Shown in pieces: positions 43,916-56,100 of a stretch of 64,000 nucleotides of DNA. The stretch covers positions 10,292,390 to 10,356,389 of the forward strand of contig NW_023503409.1 of NCBI RefSeq assembly GCF_014529535.1, written 5' to 3'. The notes under the pieces are model-generated. The model did no database searches. It was not told the DNA's origin and saw only the letters and a program-made list of their open reading frames with translations. Position 1 is the stretch's first letter. Each line of letters opens with the position of its first letter. Made by a program: the position numbers and the translations under genes. This DNA comes from Bradysia coprophila. Its lineage: Eukaryota > Arthropoda > Insecta > Diptera > Sciaridae.

Positions 43916-44600
43916 TTACTTCTTCAACTTGGCCAAGCTTTCCTTGGAACGGTTTAGTGCATCTTCGTGTTCTTTAATCTGATTCTTCAGCAATTGTTCA
44001 GCCGAAACATTCTCCTTCGCTTTAAGTTCGGCAAGTTGTTGGAGTTGCTGCAATCAAAGACAGTCATTTACAATAGGGGATGTCCGAAAACTATTCAATC
44101 GACAGAGATTTTACCTTTTTGTAAAAATATTCGGCTTCGCGGGCTACCTCTAACTTTCCGAAAGTTCCACCCTCTTCGTTGATTGCACCGGCTTTACCTT
44201 GACCGCTACTCATTGCTGCGCACCTGCAAATGATTTAATGCTATACTGTAAACGGCAACTCGGATATTTGCAAATTGGAAATTTTTATCTAAAAAGTTCT
44301 GTTGATTCACCCACTGATATTTGTGGTGAAACACTTCGGAAAACAACTTCTACTATCTCCTTTTATGTCGAGCAATAAATAATTCTGATGCAATTTTATT
44401 GCAATCTCAACGAATAATTGCTTGTTACCGAAATAGACCCTACGCTTTCCTAAAAAATTTCTCGCTTACGTAATGTTTCATGTACGCAGTAAATAGTTTA
44501 CAAAAATCCGCCGGTAAAACTAAATTTAAGCTTCACAACAAATGTAAATATACCTGATTAAGCGCGGAGCGAAGGCAGTTGTACGGGTCAATGAGTTCAT
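43916..44600 (-). CDS. Mitochondrial F1-ATPase inhibitor IF1
   Basis: IF1 binds and blocks reverse hydrolysis by mitochondrial ATP synthase when the matrix acidifies. Three exons on the minus strand: 44600-44554, 44223-44115, 44047-43916; 288 nt, 95 aa, phases 2 then 0 agree. The N-terminus MNSLTRTTAFAPRLIRC is a basic mitochondrial presequence. The inhibitory core follows, GGTFGKLEVAREAEYFYKKQ, a near-signature of the family (FGKREaAxExxYfrxkq). The C-terminal helix (EQLLKNQIKEHEDALNRSKE) is a long amphipathic coiled coil as expected. Length is usual for insect IF1. Confidence 0.94.
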
Positions 44601-44863
44601 TGTTTCTTTTTATCCAAAAAATTTAAGTACTTCTGTGATGAAAATGTATAGAACCTTGCTGGTCGAACTTCTATATTTGATTAAATTGCATATAAAATGT
44701 CACCTGTCACATATGTGGAAATAACTGGTTCATAACAAAAATAAAAGTGCAGGGCTGAGATTAATAATCATCTGATTTTTTGCGGTCGGTAAGTGTAGAC
44801 TCATTTCACCACAGACCCAGGCAAAAATTCTGCCATCATCTGCATTCAAATAATTTATTCGAT

Positions 44864-45180
44864 CAACGCACTTCAAGCAAAAGTGATCATAGTCTACCAA
44901 ACTAGAGTACTATTTTGTATAAAATTGTTTTTTTTTAATGTTTTATAGCTTGATACACTCAAGGGTCTGAAAGACCAGGTTAAGACACACTCAGGTTAGA
45001 CAGGTTTTGTTAAACACAATCTGTAACATCTGTAATGAGTGTGTTTAACAAAATTTGTGTTTCTCCGCTTTCGTAATCCACTCAGAATCAGAAGTGTCTT
45101 AACCTGTTATTTCAAAACCTTGAATACACTGGCCAATTTCAGTACCTTATTTAGAGTACCACGCATGCTTGAAGTATGTT
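44864..45180. mobile_element. CAACGCACTTCAAGCA-ended element, copy 2
   Basis: The left end CAACGCACTTCAAGCAAAAG followed by TGATCATAGT is identical to 16858-16887; the right end TGCTTGAAGTATGTTA is its mirror. The interior contains its own inverted segments (GTTTAACA / TGTTAAAC and a repeated AGGTTAAGACAC). Non-coding, 317 bp. Confidence 0.75.
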
Positions 45181-45504
45181 ATTTTGATGGATTTTAATTC
45201 GATTACCGAAGAGGGCTTATAATAATCATGGGAATAGTAGTTGGAATCCGTACATATACCAGCAGTCGAACACATATTGTTATTTCATTCATAAAACCGT
45301 TTATCAATGAAAGAACAGTGGATGTCGTAGTACTGGTACCAAGTAGTCTTGATAATATAGATTGGCTTGTTCGGTATATGTTTTTATGTTGATGGTTTCC
45401 GTGGGTTTTGAAATTAGGTTTCTCTATATTGCCCACATTGCAATGTCAAACATATCTCCAAGGCCTTTAATTTTGTGCTAGGTGAAGTCCTTCCAATTAA
45501 AATA

Positions 45505-45756
45505 CAATTGCTAAAAGTTTCCTATGTGCAGAATGAGCACCAGCACCAGCACCAGCTGGTGTACAAACAAAAACACTTTGCATTGTAAACAATTCAAAGA
45601 CAACCTATACACAGTGCATTTCTACGTTAACATCATCTATGCGCGCACATAACACGTATGAATGAAGTAAACACGGTAAACACATTGTTAAAAATGTGTT
45701 TTGATTGTTTATCATACAATAATATCATTCTGCACATAGGAAACTTTTAACAATTG
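45505..45756. mobile_element. MITE with about 32 bp inverted ends and TA borders
   Basis: CAATTGCTAAAAGTTTCCTA followed by TGTGCAGAATGA is mirrored with one mismatch at 45725-45756. TA borders both ends. The interior holds a CACCAGCACCAGCACCAGC run. Non-coding. Confidence 0.85.
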
Positions 45757-45847
45757 TATCTTGAAATTTTCAATAACGTCGGCCACATTAAAAAAATAAA
45801 AATCCACCATCAGAAACCCGTGCCGATCCTCTTGTCAGCGCACAATA

Positions 45848-46050
45848 GACCTTTTAAGTTGATAAAAAGACTAGATGGTCTGGAGGGATGAATTGACAGC
45901 TGCAATCGGTTCGCTTTTCATTGATTGTGTTCACTTTCGTTGAATAAAAGTGAAAAGTGAACGATAGTGACCAAAAGCGAACCGATCACAGCTGTCAACT
46001 GTCAATTCATCCCTCCAGACCATCTAGTCTTTTTTTCAACTTAAAAGGTC
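45848..46050. mobile_element. MITE with about 75 bp inverted ends and TA borders
   Basis: GACCTTTTAAGTTGA, AAAAAGACTAGATGGTCTGG and AGGGATGAATTGACAG are mirrored at the right end with a small insertion; TA flanks both sides. The interior continues as inverted pieces (AATCGGTTCGCTTTT / AAAAGCGAACCGAT). Non-coding. Confidence 0.85.
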
Positions 46051-47208
46051 TATACATTTACAAGTTCCTTAATCATTCGAGGCTGTGATCTTTGGGGAGG
46101 TCGCGCAGATCGCCATTTTATTAGATAGGCGGGAACTCACCACTTCCTATGATGATTTTACATATAACAAAAATTCACCACATCGTTATCGTCAATTGTG
46201 GTCAAAAGTATAAACACTGAATTGCGTTTGCGTTCAGCGTTTCACAAACTTTACCGAATCCAACTTTCGGGTGAATATACTATTTGTTATGTTGCATTCG
46301 TGACGTTTGGCGTAATAATGTTGTTACAATTGCATTGGCTAGTATTTAGTTTTGGCATGTGTTGCGATCTAACAACTTGAATTGGCTAACGGTATACCGT
46401 GAGTTGTTGTAGATTTACATTACCTTCAGTGTTTAAATATACGTTGGTGTCACCCGCGATCCGTAACTGCGTGACCTCCCCAACGATAATAATATAAGAA
46501 TATGAGAATATAACGATAGTGAGAACACCAGATTTTTTTTTTGAACGCGACGAATTGATTCTACAACGAATTATTTCTGTTGGGACATTTTGAAGGGTAA
46601 TGCGGGTAAAGCAGTCGGTTCATTTTTTAGCACTCTCGCTGTTTGAATAGACATAAATTTTGTAAAAACAATTTTACTCTTTCTACGAACAACAATGTAA
46701 TCCATTTCAGGTGCAAGCATTAAAATCAGAAATTAAATTTCAGTTAAATTAATGCAATACAACAGCATTATGACATCTCCAGTACCAACATCTTTTTTTT
46801 AGAATGTCATAATGCGCACGCACATATCCATTGAAATGAAATTCAATTTGATTCACGTAGTACCCATCAAAGTACTTTCAGTCTTAAGTATCGCGTTTAC
46901 ACAAAATAACATTCTAGACGACAGTCTCAGAAGCAGTCTCATTCATTTTGTGCTCTAAACAATTTCGGTTAATCAATCCGCATAATATCCGCGTTTCTGA
47001 CAAACAAAAACAAAAAAGTGTCCCAGACAAAGGAAGATTCCTAAGCGGTCGCATGTACTGGGAATCGGCCGGATCGTGAGTTTCGCGTTTATTTTTTGGT
47101 CGCGTGTGAGATTTGTGTTGGTGCTAAAGGTGTGTTGTTTTGTATGTGCTAGAAGTGTAAAGTGAATTTTATTATTTTTCAAAATTCTGCAATTTAATTT
47201 GTTCCAAA

Positions 47209-47268
47209 ATGAGGATACACATATCGCTGGTCATCATTCTGATCCTGGGAACGATAGTCACCGGAGAG
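47209..47268 (+). CDS. First coding exon encoding a signal peptide; rest of gene not found
   Basis: ATG at 47209 opens MRIHISLVIILILGTIVTGE, a textbook signal peptide (two basic residues, a hydrophobic core and a small-residue cleavage site), ending at a phase-0 donor GTAGCG at 47269. Upstream sequence is less AT-rich than average (GCGGTCGCATG, GGAATCGGCCGGATCG), as in a promoter and leader. No matching downstream exon was recognised in the remaining 16.7 kb, so the next intron may be very long. It encodes a secreted or membrane protein of unknown family. Partial gene. Confidence 0.5.
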
Positions 47269-48694
47269 GTAGCGTATTTCCATTTATTTAATTATTCATT
47301 TATGGAAATAAATTTTTGATTTTAAACTGATCGCACATAAAATGTATACAATACAAGCGTATCCATAGAGTATCTTATATAGTCAGTCGTTCATTTGTCA
47401 AACTGCACAAAAAGAATTTCTTCTTATGGGCTTGTTGAATACTTTACATTTTCTTCATGTATCGATTGTTGAGTACATTGACTATAATACACAACCGAAA
47501 GGCAATTTCTTTGAGACGTTTTAATTGTTTCTCGCTCAGACATCTGTTCACAAATTTCGATTTGTTCTAGGTTCTCGGATAGATAGTCGAAACGAAAACA
47601 ATTTTTTGATTGAAAACATTGAGTCAAAATTCAATTTTAACGATTATTACGACAAGGTACCTGAATTCTCAGTGTCAGAATTGTTTGATTTTTTATGGTG
47701 TACCTTCCGTATATTACACCGAATTTAATCAGTCACCGTCGTCGTCGTTTTTTTTCATGTTCATTGATTTATTTCTCTTAATTTAGCTTCGTTGTTTTTT
47801 GTTTGTATATTCCTGTCGTTCGTCATTTCACTTGAGTATTGGTTACCATAATATTGGACAAAATACTTAAGGTAGGTGGTGTGTGGGCTGGTTGATTGAT
47901 ATAAAGTGCGTTTGTGCGTTATGTGGCTCTCTCCGTGCAAACCTGTCTTCATCCATAACATTACTGACACGACATTCTCATATATCGAATTTCGTCAGCG
48001 TAAAATCCACTTTCCATCGCACGGATAATGGTTTTCAGTGTATGTACAACAAAAAAGGCTTGGTTTTCGTTCCGTTAGAAGCCAGACAAATATATAATTC
48101 TGATTACATGACTCCGCATAGAATTGAACGACTATCGTGTGTACCAGCATAGCTGATCGTTTACATGCCAACAATCTCTGAAATTATCAGACTAAATGTT
48201 AGAATAAATGCCGAGGTCGTATCTATGTCGCGTCGTAACAACTGGGCACTTTGAAATTTCATTTCAAACCTAATCGTTTCATCTGAACATCCTTCAACAT
48301 GAACATGATGTATGTAAAAGAGTTGGTCGTTTAAAAGCGATGTTGTCACATGCACACATGTGTGGGCATTGTTTCGATTTGCATTTGGCAAAACTGACTG
48401 CCAGAGAGGATGTCATTTCACTATTTTGAACGACCCACGACCCATGCATTAAATTAGAGTCTAGGGAAATGATTGCCTTTATAAGGTCAGTGTCTTGTTA
48501 AGTGACACACATTTTGCACACATTGTGATCCTTGGTGCTCACTTAAATGCTAACAGTAAGTGAGGACTGAACGGAGTGAAAAATTCAATTCCGTTTGCTT
48601 CATTTCTCATTAGTTAAGATCGACCCAAGAGCTTGTCCTCCGATTTTGAATTTCGACTATTCGTCAAATCTTGTGTAGAATTCGTACTCTACTG
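47269..48694. other. Probable intron sequence, no exon recognised
   Basis: AT-rich sequence after the signal-peptide exon. Short frames present do not look coding. No repeat was recognised. Confidence 0.35.
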
Positions 48695-48698
48695 ACTC

Positions 48699-50172
48699 TA
48701 GTCAGTAGATGAGGCGACATAACTACACGGTCAATATCGTCAGGAACGATATTATCGTTTTTTGGACGATAGTATCGTCTAAAAAACGATAGTATCGTTT
48801 TTTAGACGATACTATCGTCTAAAAAACGATAATATCGTCCAAAAAAATTTCATCCAGGACGATAGTATCGTCTAAAATTATAAATTTTAAAATATTTTCA
48901 GGACGATATTATCGTTTTCTTGACGATATTATCGTTTTCTTGACGATATTATCGTTTTCTTGACGATATTATCGTTTAAAAAAACGATATTATCGTTTAA
49001 AAAAACGATATTATCGTTTTTTGAACGATAATATCGTTTTTTTGGACGATACTATCGTTTTTTTGATGATACTATCGTCTAAAAAACGATATTATCGTTC
49101 AAAAAACGATAATATTGTTTTTTTGACGATAATATCGTCCTGGATGAAAATATCCGCTGGACGATATTATCGTTATTTCCTTTTTCTGAACAAATTTATC
49201 GTTATTTTGGACGATATTATCGTCCTGGGCGATAATTTTTGAGACGATAATATCGTTTTTAATTAATTAATTTTTTTAAATTTGAGACGATAATATCGTC
49301 CAGGACGATAATATCGTTTTTAATTTATTTAAAATAAAAATTCTAGACGATAATATCGTCCTGGGCGATATTATCGTTCTGGATGGTTGTTGAAGACGAA
49401 AAACAAAATCTTGTAGATAAACACCTTTTTATAAACGGCAAATATATATTAAAAATTGGTTCATTTGGTTCCGTAAATTTAAATTTTATATAAAAAAAAT
49501 TACACAGACTAATGCTTAGACGATGCGAGAAAAAAAATTAACTCCTAAGTTCCGACACCGTTCCGGCGCCCTCCGCTTCGCTCCGGGGCAATGGGCCGGA
49601 TCGCTCGGCGTTTTAAAACGCTTTTTATGTACAATCAAAGTTGGTATTCATTTCGTAAAAAGATGAATTATTTAGGGACGAACTAAACGCCTTTTTTAAA
49701 CACTGATATGTAGGTGATTTCCTCTGACAATTGTTTTTCGATATTTTGGAAGAGAATTCGGTTCTTGCTGCACCTCTGAGTAAAATTGAGTCCTGGACGA
49801 TATTATCATTAAAGAAAACGATATTATCGTTTGGACGATATTATCGTACAGAAAACGAAAATATCCATTAGATTTTCTAGAACGGTAATATCGTTCAGAA
49901 AACGATACTATCGTCCAGACAATATTTTAGAATTTTTCAATTTAGACGATATTATCGTCCTGTATGAAAATTTTTTGGGCGATAATATCGTTTTTTTGAA
50001 CGATAGTATCGTTTAAAAAACGATAATATCGATTTTGAGACGATACTATCGTCCAAAAAACGATATTATCGTTTTTTTGGACGATACTATCGTCTAAAAA
50101 ACGATACTATCGTCTAATAAATCGTTCCTGACTATATTGACGGTGTGGAAATGTCCCGCCACCTGACTAGAA
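48699..50172. mobile_element. Element made of ACGATANTATCGT palindrome arrays
   Basis: Two blocks, 48735-49385 and 49795-50125, consist almost entirely of the 13-14 base palindrome ACGATANTATCGT(C) and near variants, separated by short T- or A-rich spacers; I see several dozen copies. The outer ends are inverted repeats of about 50 bp: left CTAGTCAG...ACACGGTCAATATCGTCAGG, right its reverse complement with a few changes (CCTGACTATATTGACGGTGT...CTGACTAG). The centre (about 49390-49790) is unique and includes a GC-rich island near 49550-49620 (CCGTTCCGGCGCCCTCCGCT). Frames through the arrays read as repeats of DDIIV-type peptides and are not genes. No transposase. It reads as a non-autonomous DNA element with subterminal palindromic binding-site arrays. 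Confidence 0.85.
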
Positions 50173-53100
50173 CTATTGTCTTTTCAAAAATGTGGTCTAA
50201 TGCATACCTTGGGATTGGGAGCCACCAAAAAAAAAGTTAAGTCATTCCTCATCTCTTATTAACGTTGTCCCATAATTTAGCCTCAAATTATCTGCCTTAG
50301 AGATGCTTTATGGGAATACTTTCACCTAAACACTGCGAGAGCAGATATGTTTTATATTGTGGCTCGGCTCACATATATCACAATGTAATGCAGTTTTCAT
50401 AGAACTTCATAAGCTTGCGAATATAAATTTTTGTTATCCTATGCCACTATTGTGGTACAAATGCTGTACTGTCGTTGTTAAAATGTGTACAGACCTTTTG
50501 CTTTGCACTTCATTTTGGTGGAGTTTTTTTTTTTGCTATGTAGGAAATAGAGATTTTAATTATGTTTTCAGTGGTCAGAAAAGTGGAAAAAAAAGGTTTT
50601 GTTCCGTTATAATAACAATATCTGGAGAAGACGTCATCCGGGCTCGTTCTGATTTACTTCAAAAACTAAATTTTTTTGATTAGAAATCTTGCAACAGAGG
50701 AGAAAACCTTTTTGATTTTTTATTAATCCAATGAAAAGATAACGTTCTCCATCTCCGTCTAAGCTACTTATTCGTTTTTTTCAAAATTTTCATTATAAAA
50801 TTCAATAAATATTTTCCTTGCCTTACCCAACATATTATGAACCGCATCACAGAAGTGGAACGAATACCTGAGAATTCATTGAAAAAAATATTTTTTTTTT
50901 CTTTAAATTTATTTCTTGAAACTTTCAAGAATTCCAAAGTTCACTTGACTTATTAAAATAATATTTAAACCTGAGCTCGTTTTCGACTTCCACGTTAGAA
51001 TAAAAAAAAAATGTTTTCATGCAATTCATATGGCAGTCTTATTATGGCATCAACTTCCATATTTCATTTACATGTCACTCTCTTTTGAGAATTTTTTTTT
51101 TCCTTCTATTCATATCATTTGATGCAATGAGGCAAGGGTACGGTACGTCATAAAAATTTGGTTGAATTGCATTTTATGCACAAAGAATAGACAACGTCCG
51201 ACCAAATATTGCATAGTCGTAGTCGTATTTCCTTCTTTTTTTTCCGCTAGCAGTCCTACTTCATACAAACGTTGCCACATTTATTTATGTGTATACGTTT
51301 GAAATGCAATTTTCGAGTGTAGTTTGGATGGTGTACCCTTTGGTAAAACATTTTGCCGTTTTTATTTTTGTTTTTGGGTTTTCATTCAACATGAATAAAT
51401 CATTTAAAATTTTCCCGTTTCTCGCTAACCCATATCTTTTTATCAAATTCCCTTTTTTTGGTTTGGTTTTCACCGAAATGAAGAGGTAAATGAAAACAAT
51501 TTTCGTTTATTTTTCGTTTCAAAGAAAGATTTGGAATTGTTTTTGCAAGGTTCGGTTAAATGTAGCAATTACGCGTGTATGTTAGAAGGAATGTTCACAA
51601 ATTATCCATGACGAGATGGACTTGCTTGATTTTATACGGAAACGAACAACTTCTGCCAAGTTAATATGTAAAAGGTTGGTGTCGGCGGTAGAATTTAGCC
51701 AATTTTGCGAGTTGTGGCCCAAACGGATTGAGGGCCACAGACGAAAGTGACTAAGATCCTACCGTTCACAAAGGGATCAAATTACGAGACAATTCTTGTA
51801 ATTTTGTCCCAAGACATGAAGGTTTTATACGTAACTCGTTGAAATTGGAACCTTCGGTTTGGGCGAGACAACATCCACGAAATGTATTTTCCAGCTTTTT
51901 CCCCCTCGGTACATTCACTAACAATACAGGGTCCATTTTTGGAAAATTCATCTGCCTCGTGTGCAAATAGTCTCTAATGTAATGTAGTCTCCACTACACT
52001 GTACTCCAATACTTGACTCTGATGAAACACCTCATTAGTTAGGCCAGGGAAACATTAACTTGCTTCTCACGAAACATTTAGTGGTTCTGTCAGTTTGTAG
52101 TAGGTAAAATCGACCTGCCTCACCCAATTGTTAGGTCAGTTTTTCGAAAGATTTATCAACTTGCTTCTGACGAAACATTCAGTTGTTAGGTCAATTTGTA
52201 GAAGCCTGCCCAATGTTCCACCCAATTTTTAGGCCAGTTTCTAGTAGTAAAAATCCACTTTCCTTTGCCGATTGCCAAGGGCAGCAAGGGCCATAAGTCG
52301 ACCGAATCAACCTTTCTCCCGATGTAAACACAACGGTTTTCACAACAAGGCTCCAGACTTTTCAGCTGAGATGAGAAAATGACTATGCCCGCGTTGTGAA
52401 AAACCACTCTCTTCACTGATACGTCTACCCCAAAGTCAACGTCAGTGAGGTCTACCAAGTTAGTTTTTCCTTTGTATTCGTGTTTGCTTATTAATCTCAT
52501 TATACAAACTGTACGCCCGTGTTGACGACATCATTCCTCTCAACAATTGGTAGACATTTCAAAAGCAAGCAATCGCAAAGCACCACGTTTACAAATCAGA
52601 TCCTCACTGAATGTCTAACACTCCAATATGTATGAATAATGCAAATGGAAAAATGCATTTGCTGTATTGCATTTGCTATAAAATGCATTGATTTATTATC
52701 GCTGCTCACATATTTCTGGTATGAATCGTCTTCGATTTTTCTCACATCCATATCTCGTCTTAAATATTTAACATTTGAATGCGTCACCACCGATTGCAGT
52801 GGTGGAGTCTCAAAGACCGATAACAATTTTTTTGTTTTTCCTTGTCTCAGCTGTTCAGCTGTTTTGACAATAAAAACATTGGCAAAACATTATCTGGATG
52901 CATGAATAACAAAAATGTATTTTTGTCGACTGTTGTTCATTGATGTAAAGCTATTGATATTAATGTACGAACTAGTGAGGGGTAGCAACATTAAATACTT
53001 CATTTCATCAAATTGATTTTAGCAAGTAATCTGATCCAATCGACACAATCGTTCAGCCAAAGATTTGCTACGAGAATTGATGTCATCTCATGATTCGATA

Positions 53101-56100
53101 ACGGATTGCATCTGAATATCTATTAACAGTAACCGTAACTCAATTCAATTGTAAGCAGGCAATTCTTCGTTTAATTCACTTTAGGTCACACACAACCACA
53201 TCGTAGTTCATGTTTAGAAAACTAAGATTTTGTTATGCGCTTCATTGAGCTAGAAAAACCGAGTTGTAATGCATTAGTGATAACCTAGTCATAGTCAGGC
53301 CTATCTATATTTCAAGGTTAAATGTTCCGCTGTGTGTTCCACCATCAAAACAGTTCCTCAGCTCATCTCGTATGCCCACTCGTATCATAAAATTGACTCA
53401 ATTTTCTATTCTCTTCGTGAACTGACTTTTATCCAATGTGAATATAACATCCATACGTACATACCGCACTGTGCAGACGGCAAAGAATAATACGGTAGAT
53501 AAGACAAATATAAATCTGAAAATATTCTCAAAGCTTAAGAAAACGACGTGTGTTTATAATACGATAGCAATTCCATACATATATTAATAGCAAGCAGCAG
53601 AGCAATACAAACGAGAAAAACGCACAAAAAATAGCAGAAAAATATGAAGAAAATAGATAGAGTGAGAGACACACAGAGAGTGAGAATATTGTGACAAATA
53701 GTTCCGGTTTTTCTTCGACACCAAAAGTCTTAGTGATTTGCTTTGAAATGAAACATATGAATTTGATCCCATATAGTTACAGCAACAACATACACGACGG
53801 GCATTATAGAAAACAAAACTTGAGGTATAGTATTACATTACATATAATGGAGGATTTATGTGACGATGATATGATGTCTACATGTGAATTAAATAGACTT
53901 GAGCCGATAAGTAATAGAATAACAAACACAAATTTTTTCCTTCTTTTTTCACTTCGTTCTCATTCATGTATTCTAACTATTTGTGTGTTTGTGTGTTGTT
54001 TTACGTTATCGTTGCCGGGTACAAATGATTTACCATTGATCACACAGCCAGAGTTCTAAGCAAATATATTGCCTTCGACTATTTTTATGCTGTTGTGGTA
54101 GTTGCTACATGTTTAATTAATAAAGAGAAAACCCTACGTTCGGCTAAGTAATTTATTAGTTTAGTGTTCGCAAATACTTTCATTCATTGAGCTAATCTCA
54201 AGAACAATTTTAATAAATGAAATTACCTGGGAAAGTTTAAGTCTGAACGATCGGAGGTCCTACTTTGTGGTGATTTATTGATAAAAAGTTGGTAAATTTA
54301 GCAAATGGGTTATGGAAAAGGTTCCTTTAAATAACGCGATGTTGTAATACATACTGGTCTAATGTGTGTAAAATTACTACTTAAAACAGATGTTTTCGAT
54401 TGATATAGCTTGATCAACTTAACGAAATTGGAGTAGACTTCAAACACTACATCTATTGTATCTGGTCGAAGCTTCCACGATTCACAGGGACTATTTTAGG
54501 GAAAATGGTGTTTCAAATTTTCCCATCTTTTTTGTGATTTTCTCACATATTTTCCACAAAAAAAATCGAATTTTCTTTTGGTAAAATGGAAAAATTTTCA
54601 TTTGATCAAGCTATGTGAAGGCATTTTTGAACTGAGATGAAAACATTTCATCTTCAACGCCAATCTCTTCTCCGTAAATCAGAATATCAATACTGACATT
54701 TAAGCAAACACTACAATTAATCATAGTCAGTCAGGCGAGTCAGATTAAACTGTGCACAGCATACGATAACGTCAACATTAGAACACTTAAGGCACACAGA
54801 ATATATGGACTCGAAATTGAAGGAAGCACATAAATCATCACCGTTTCCTAATCTTTCTACAATTTGCCAACATCCGAATATGGGTGTCCCTTTAAAGTTA
54901 CATTTTAACGTTATCTTTCCCGATTAGTGTGCAATTTCACTTTCGGATACTTTATGGGTAAACGACCTGCCGGTCAGTGGCTCCCTTTGCACAATCAAAA
55001 CGTACGGAAATATCCCAGTCGTACTTTGTAACCCAGTCGGTTTTGTTATCCGTAAAACGAGTTCCTTAAATTTAATATTTTCCAACAACAACAATCCAGC
55101 AGTAACAGTTGTAGCCGCTTTTCCCCAATCTGTTTCAATCATTTGATTGCATACATTGAAAATAATTTCGTGAATGTATTTGTGTGCTTGACCTATATTT
55201 TTGAAATGTACCGGACGTATACCCTTCCTGCTCCCTGATAAAATTTAAAATTAATAAAACCATTGGATTGAAGAGGTTTGCGTATTAGCCAAGCCACACA
55301 GTTAAGCGTTTCGTGGGATGGATTTTAATGATCACATTTTGTGAATGAGAAAAACATTAATTCCGTCTCTGGACCAATTGAATATTTAAAGTAACTCTAT
55401 TCACGGGTGTAGAGTAGAGCCGTTTAGCTGCACGAGAAATTACTCTCTACTTCCTGAGAAATTAAAAGTCAATTAGTGCAACATGTAACCGAATTATTCA
55501 ACAATGAAATTTCCAATTTCAAGAAAACGAATTTATCTGTCACGTTCTTACAAAATGTTTTAAAAACAGAAAAAGGAACGTCGGTACGACCACAATACAA
55601 TTAAAATTACAGCTCCGGCAAACTTTAAATTTCGTCAAATTGTTGTAAAATGTTCACAAATTCGCTGCTACATCATTTCCGCTTTGCAACACACTTACAA
55701 ATTTAGGAACTTAATATCAGCAAATTTCCACTACACAAAAAAAAAGAAATTCTCAGCTTTTCAAATCCGCACAATTTGTTTCAATTTCATTCTTACCAAA
55801 ACTACATCATGTCAAAGCTGTGTAGCACACACACAGTTTTCTTTATTATCCTCCTGCTCTGGAAATAGAATGGGGAAAAAAATGTAATTCTCTTTTCTCA
55901 CACTTTTTAGTCATACAAGCGAAGCAACAAAAAAACGTGAACGAAAAAAAAAGCTTTTGGAAAAACTTTTGACTTCTTTTGTTTGTGTAAAACGATTTCA
56001 TTTTCGAAAAAAAAGAAAATAAATAAAAAAAGCAAGGTAAAGAATCGGACGAAAAAGAAATGAAAAGGGCAAAGCGAAATGTTCCCTCCATCAAAACGTA

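Larger units (their letters stand above)
44601..47208. other. Spacer with three TIR elements
   Basis: No coding exon is supported. It contains a second CAACGCACTTCAAGCA element and two TA-bordered MITEs, listed separately. The last 250 bases are the likely promoter and leader of the gene starting at 47209. Confidence 0.5.

Noticed and set aside
49021..50016. Frames reading NDNIVFLDDTIVFL-type repeats
   Set aside because: They are translations of the ACGATANTATCGT palindrome array, not genes.
48735..50125. CRISPR-like array of short palindromic repeats
   Set aside because: Spacers are short, A/T-rich and not unique, the host is an insect, and the array is enclosed by inverted ends; it is a eukaryotic repeat element.
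52186..52500. 104-codon minus-strand frame with WPLLPLA and WVEHW
   Set aside because: It overlaps the direct repeat at its 3' end and shows no known motif; no supporting splice sites.
53749..54059. Unspliced frame of about 100 codons with a hydrophobic segment
   Set aside because: AT-rich composition, no family resemblance, no promoter or splice context; a chance frame cannot be excluded.
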